NCBI GenBank assembly: GCA_020427625.1
Contig: JAGQOI010000546.1
Location: 1-8,925 of the forward strand
DNA length: 8,925 nucleotides
Direction of reading: 5' to 3'
Source: Phycisphaerales bacterium
GTDB lineage: Bacteria > Planctomycetota > Phycisphaerae > Phycisphaerales > SM1A02
Shown: piece after piece, positions 6,348-8,925 of the stretch
Position numbering within the stretch: the first letter of the stretch is position 1
How the letters are laid out: each line of letters starts with the position of its first letter
The notes under the pieces: model-generated
The model's input: only the letters and a program-made list of their open reading frames with translations
Databases searched by the model: none
Told to the model about the DNA's origin: nothing
Program-made: the position numbers and the translations under genes

Positions 6348-6353
6348 AGGCGG
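6348..6353 (+). promoter_or_regulatory. Ribosome-binding site of the sigma factor gene
   Basis: AGGCGG lies seven bases before the ATG at 6361. It decides this start over the upstream in-frame ATG at 6265, which lacks a comparable site and would add 32 residues unlike a sigma factor. Confidence 0.5.
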
Positions 6354-6360
6354 TATTGCC

Positions 6361-7407
6361 ATGCGTCAGACCATGATTGGAAAGAACTCACCGCTCGGGC
6401 GTCATCGCCGACGTCACGCGGTGAATCGGGTGCCGCGGCGCCACGAGATCGGTCTGACTCCTGAGGAGGAGCGTCTGATCAGCCGGATTCTGGCGGAGCC
6501 GATGGACTACATCGACTCGAAGGAGTTCCGGAAGCCGGACGCGGAGTCGTCGATCTACGAGCAGGCGCCGCCGATCCAGCGTCCGGACGTGTCGTGGTAT
6601 CGTCCGCTGATGGACGATCTGACCGGCGGGTCGGATCGGAACATGAAGAGCGGCGGGACGGTTCTGCTCACGGCCGCGCAGGAGCGGGTGCTGTTTCTGC
6701 AGTACAACTATGCCCGTCACCGTCTTCGCGAGTTGCAGGTGGAGGTTGGTGCCGGCGAGCCGTCGCGGGCTCAGATCGGCGAGTTGCTTCGCTGGTACCG
6801 TCGCGCCGAGGCGTACCGTGACCAGATTGCGGAGACGAATCTCGCCCTGGTTCTGGCGATGGCGAAGCGGACTCGGATGAGCGAGGTGGACTTCGCGGAT
6901 CTCGTGTCGGAGGGCAACATGGCGTTGCTTCGTTCGGTCGACAAGTTCGACTGCGAGCGGGGCTTCAAGTTCAGCACGTATGCCTGCCGCGCGATCCTCA
7001 AGGCGTTCTCGCGTCAGGGCATGAAGTTGAGCAAGTATCGCCAGAAGTTCCCGACGGACTTCGATCCGACGATGGAGAAGTCGAATCACGCCGAGACGGT
7101 GCGTCGTCTGCACGAGCAGGAGTGTGCCGAGGAGGTGAAGCACATCGTCCGCAGCAACGATGCGGAGTTGTCGGATGTCGAGCAGGTGGTGATTCACCAC
7201 CGGTTCGGTCTGGACGCCGAGCCCGATTCGCCTCAGCTCACGCTGGAGCAGGTGGGTCAGATCATCGGCGTGACGAAGGAGCGTGTTCGTCAGATCCAGA
7301 ACAAGGCGCTCGAGAAGATTCGTCTCGTGATCGAGGCGAATCGGGACCGTGAGCTCGAGGAGGCCGCGAAGGATCCGACCCGAGCCGCCGTCGCCTCGAA
7401 CAACTGA
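6361..7407 (+). CDS. RNA polymerase sigma-70 family sigma factor
   Basis: A 348-residue sigma factor directing RNA polymerase to promoters. Residues 1-100 are a poorly conserved extension (basic at 12-28). Region 1.2-like sequence is at about 101-125. Region 2 runs about 157-220, with DLVSEGNMALLRSVDKFD (180-197) and GFKFSTYACRAILKAFSR (201-218). Region 4.2 has a clear helix-turn-helix, LTLEQVGQIIGVTKERVRQIQNKALEKIR region (293-321), closely like housekeeping sigma factors. Unusually, region 2.4 has CRAILKAF where housekeeping factors have WWIRQAI, so the two promoter-melting tryptophans are missing. Region 3 is short (about 221-267). It is therefore likely an alternative, planctomycete-type sigma factor rather than RpoD. 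It has a long untranslated upstream region and ends in its own terminator, so it appears to be a single-gene unit. The regulon cannot be inferred here. Confidence 0.92.
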   Translation: MRQTMIGKNSPLGRHRRRHAVNRVPRRHEIGLTPEEERLISRILAEPMDYIDSKEFRKPDAESSIYEQAPPIQRPDVSWYRPLMDDLTGGSDRNMKSGGTVLLTAAQERVLFLQYNYARHRLRELQVEVGAGEPSRAQIGELLRWYRRAEAYRDQIAETNLALVLAMAKRTRMSEVDFADLVSEGNMALLRSVDKFDCERGFKFSTYACRAILKAFSRQGMKLSKYRQKFPTDFDPTMEKSNHAETVRRLHEQECAEEVKHIVRSNDAELSDVEQVVIHHRFGLDAEPDSPQLTLEQVGQIIGVTKERVRQIQNKALEKIRLVIEANRDRELEEAAKDPTRAAVASNN

Positions 7408-7439
7408 CCGACCCGCATCGGTCATTCCAGGCCCCCCTC

Positions 7440-7481
7440 AAGCACCTCGTGTGTCGCCTCGGCGATCGCGGGGTGCTTTTT
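7440..7481 (+). terminator. Rho-independent terminator after the sigma factor gene
   Basis: AAGCACC (7440-7446) pairs with GGTGCTT (7472-7478), and the stem extends inward with wobble pairs to about 11 bp. It is followed by, and partly includes, a T-run at 7477-7481. It begins 33 bases after the sigma stop codon. A second small hairpin, GACCGA / TCGGTC (7406-7411 / 7418-7423), sits right at the stop codon. Confidence 0.85.
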
Positions 7482-7496
7482 CGTTCCGCCTTCGGC

Positions 7497-7525
7497 TTTG
7501 GGACAGTTCCGGGAACTGTCCCAAA
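7497..7525. repeat. Palindromic repeat, copy C (GGGACAGTTCC family)
   Basis: This is a perfect inverted repeat with 14-base arms, TTTGGGACAGTTCC (7497-7510) and its complement (7512-7525), around a central G. The 29 bases are identical to those of copy E at 7638-7666. It lies 16 bases after the T-run of the sigma factor terminator. Confidence 0.9.
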
Positions 7526-7553
7526 TGGTGTCCCCGGCGGTCGCGCGGACGTT

Positions 7554-7576
7554 GGGACCGTTCCCGGAACTGTCCC
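7554..7576. repeat. Palindromic repeat, copy D (one arm mismatch)
   Basis: The arms GGGACCGTTCC (7554-7564) and GGAACTGTCCC (7566-7576) flank a single C. The left arm has C where the other copies have A, which breaks one pair. The flanks are TTG before and GGG after rather than TTT/AAA. Confidence 0.8.
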
Positions 7577-7636
7577 GGGTGGTTGATCGTGTACCGGGCC
7601 GGTCTGCGATGGGCCACTTCGGGTCGTGAAGGACCA

Positions 7637-7667
7637 GTTTGGGACAGTTCCGGGAACTGTCCCAAAC
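7637..7667. repeat. Palindromic repeat, copy E (GGGACAGTTCC family)
   Basis: This is a perfect inverted repeat with 15-base arms, GTTTGGGACAGTTCC (7637-7651) and its complement (7653-7667), around a central G. It ends 40 bases before the start of the rsmB-type gene and would lie immediately upstream of that gene's putative promoter hexamer at 7693. Confidence 0.9.
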
Positions 7668-7692
7668 GCATCGCGTCGCGGCGGCAACCCGC

Positions 7693-7698
7693 TACACT
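7693..7698 (+). promoter_or_regulatory. -10-like hexamer TACACT, possible leaderless promoter
   Basis: TACACT lies eight bases before the ATG at 7707, with no Shine-Dalgarno sequence between. Transcription would start at or within a base or two of the ATG. It is the same hexamer as at 4013-4018 and is spaced like the TACAAT at 2383. No -35 match is seen, and palindrome copy E ends 25 bases upstream. Confidence 0.45.
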
Positions 7699-7706
7699 CG
7701 CCCGCC

Positions 7707-8925
7707 ATGACTGCCCGCGAACTCGTGATGGACCGCGTCGCCGGACGCGTGAGACACTTCCCCGATCTCGATACCCGGCCCATGCCGACCACCGGGCTCG
7801 ACGCACGCGATGCCGCGCTCGCACTCGCCATCGATCAGGCCGTCACCCGACGCTGGCGAACCCTCGAAGCCGCCGTCGAACCACACCTCCGACGACCCTG
7901 GGCCGGACTCCATCCGACCGTGCGCTCCGCTATGCTCGTCGGCGCGGCTCAGATGCTGCTCCTCTCCCGCCTCCCCGATCACGCCGTCATCGATGCCGCG
8001 GTCGAGTGGACGAAGCGATGCACCCCGCCGGCCGCGGGCATGGTGAACGCCGTCCTTCGGCGCGTCTCCGAGATGCGCGATTCGATCGTCGATCATCACG
8101 AGGTCGGTCGCCGCGACGAGATCGCGCTGTCCGACGGCACCGCCTGGCGCCTCCACCGCGAGATCATGCCCGCCGAGCCGGCGCTCCAACTCGCGGTCCA
8201 GACGAGCCTGGCGCCCGCTCTCGTCGAACGGTGGATCGCCCTCGTCGGGTTCGATGCCGCCCGCGGACGGGCGTTTCACACGCTCGTCATGCCGCCGATC
8301 ATCGTCGTCGGCGTCGACGGACGGATCGATCCGCGACTCGAGCCCCACGAGGCGCCGGGTGCCGCCGTGTACATCGGTCCGAGCGGCGAACTCGCGGAGG
8401 TCCTCGCCGCCCTCCCGGGCACCCGCGTGCAGGATCCCTCCTCCGCGATGGCGGTGTCGATCACCGCGTCGCTCAAGCCGCGCTGCATCATCGACGTCTG
8501 CGCCGGGCGAGGCACGAAGACGCGTCAACTGGCCGCCCTTCATCCCGACGCGCGGATCATCGCGACGGACGTCGATCCGGCCCGTCACGAGGTGCTCTCG
8601 CACGTCTTCGAGGGTCATCCGCGGGTCCAGGTCGTTCCGTTCGATCAACTGCGGTCGTTCGATGCGCAGGCCGAACTGCTCGTGCTCGACGTGCCGTGTT
8701 CGAACACCGGCGTCCTCGCGCGTCGGCTCGAGGCGCGGCACCGCTTCTCGGAGAAGTCGCTCGAAGCCCTGCTCCGACTCCAGCGCCAGATCGCGGCCGA
8801 CACCTGGCCGCTGCTCGCCGATCGCGCCGTCGTGCTGTACGCGACCTGCAGCATCGATCCGGAGGAGAACGAGCGTCAGGCGGCGTGGCTCGTGAAGCAT
8901 CACCGGATGCGTCTGCTCGAGGAGA
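7707..8925 (+). CDS. rsmB: 16S rRNA (cytosine-C5) methyltransferase, RsmB/Sun type, partial at the window end
   Basis: The frame stays open to the window edge (406 codons visible), so only the 3' end is missing; E. coli RsmB is about 430 residues. Residues about 1-125 form a NusB-like all-helical RNA-binding domain (GMVNAVLRRV at 111-120 is typical). The Rossmann methyltransferase domain follows: motif I DVCAGRGTKT (263-272), ATDVD (286-290), motif IV DVPCSNTGVLARR (328-340, Cys331) and motif VI YATCSIDPEEN (378-388, nucleophile Cys381). RsmB methylates C967 of 16S rRNA using S-adenosylmethionine. The NusB-plus-methyltransferase layout supports RsmB over RsmF. Motif I has CAGRGTKT rather than the usual CAAPGGKT, and the usual RRHPDIRW after motif IV is RRLEARHRF. 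The start at 7707 is the first ATG of the frame after the repeat region and has a -10-like hexamer eight bases before it. Confidence 0.9.
   Translation, partial: MTARELVMDRVAGRVRHFPDLDTRPMPTTGLDARDAALALAIDQAVTRRWRTLEAAVEPHLRRPWAGLHPTVRSAMLVGAAQMLLLSRLPDHAVIDAAVEWTKRCTPPAAGMVNAVLRRVSEMRDSIVDHHEVGRRDEIALSDGTAWRLHREIMPAEPALQLAVQTSLAPALVERWIALVGFDAARGRAFHTLVMPPIIVVGVDGRIDPRLEPHEAPGAAVYIGPSGELAEVLAALPGTRVQDPSSAMAVSITASLKPRCIIDVCAGRGTKTRQLAALHPDARIIATDVDPARHEVLSHVFEGHPRVQVVPFDQLRSFDAQAELLVLDVPCSNTGVLARRLEARHRFSEKSLEALLRLQRQIAADTWPLLADRAVVLYATCSIDPEENERQAAWLVKHHRMRLLEE

Larger units (their letters stand above)
5868..6360. other. Long intergenic region / leader of the sigma factor gene
   Basis: I find no convincing gene in these 493 bases: the short open frames lack ribosome-binding sites and conserved-looking sequence. 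Visible structure includes the hairpin at 5935-5953, a possible stem CTCGG (6158-6162) / CCGAG (6185-6189), and GGGATTC repeated at about 6023-6029 and 6044-6050. The stretch from about 6075 to 6155 is visibly richer in A/T than its surroundings, containing TTCTAAAAGC and GTTGAAATAA, and is the best place for the sigma gene promoter. I cannot name a precise promoter or a known riboswitch. Confidence 0.5.

Noticed and set aside
6388..7425. 345-codon minus-strand frame opposite the sigma factor gene
   Set aside because: It is a mirror of the sigma coding pattern; the plus-strand product is unmistakable.
7497..7525. Palindrome copies as Rho-independent terminators
   Set aside because: None is followed by a T-run on either strand, and the sigma gene already has a proper terminator at 7440-7481.
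7497..7667. Palindromes C, D and E read as a CRISPR array
   Set aside because: Spacing is irregular (gaps of 28 and 60 bases), each unit is a full palindrome, and no cas genes are present.
7692..8903. 403-codon minus-strand frame opposite the rsmB-type gene
   Set aside because: The plus strand carries all methyltransferase motifs in one continuous frame; the minus frame shows none.

Overview
This GC-rich window holds ordinary chromosomal genes from what looks like a planctomycete, most plausibly of the Phycisphaerae. That placement is an inference from high GC, a bacterial topoisomerase VI B subunit, a sigma-70 factor with an unusual region 2.4, a DUF3667 membrane protein and dispersed intergenic repeats. 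No rRNA, tRNA, CRISPR array, transposase or phage gene is visible.

Layout. Positions 1-350 are non-coding and hold two copies of a GGGACAGTTCC palindrome plus a pyrimidine-rich element with a 9-bp period. Positions 351-2159 (minus) encode topoisomerase VI subunit B. A divergent intergenic region separates it from a membrane-anchored dual-specificity-type phosphatase (2395-3078, plus), whose 3' end overlaps by 100 bp the end of a convergent DUF3667 membrane protein (2979-3878, minus). A second divergent region leads to a small two-helix membrane protein (4040-4390, plus) and a CPBP-family intramembrane protease (4463-5212, plus). A G-run region with a G-quadruplex pattern precedes ndk (5397-5867, plus). 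About 490 bp of non-coding DNA then leads to a sigma-70-family factor (6361-7407, plus), which ends in a clear Rho-independent terminator. Three more copies of the palindrome fill the gap before an rsmB-type 16S rRNA m5C methyltransferase (7707 to the window end, truncated).

The genes do not form one pathway. They are mostly single transcription units for DNA topology, nucleotide balance, transcription initiation and rRNA modification, mixed with envelope proteins. Only the small membrane protein and the CPBP protease look likely to be co-transcribed.

The most notable points are: the five-copy palindromic repeat; the 9-bp-period element directly behind the topoisomerase VI B stop codon; a bacterial Top6B with no Top6A in the window; three genes with a TACNNT -10-like hexamer only 6-8 bases before the start codon, suggesting leaderless mRNAs; and the G-quadruplex pattern upstream of ndk. 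I see no clear new multi-gene system, and the intergenic elements are the least explained part.
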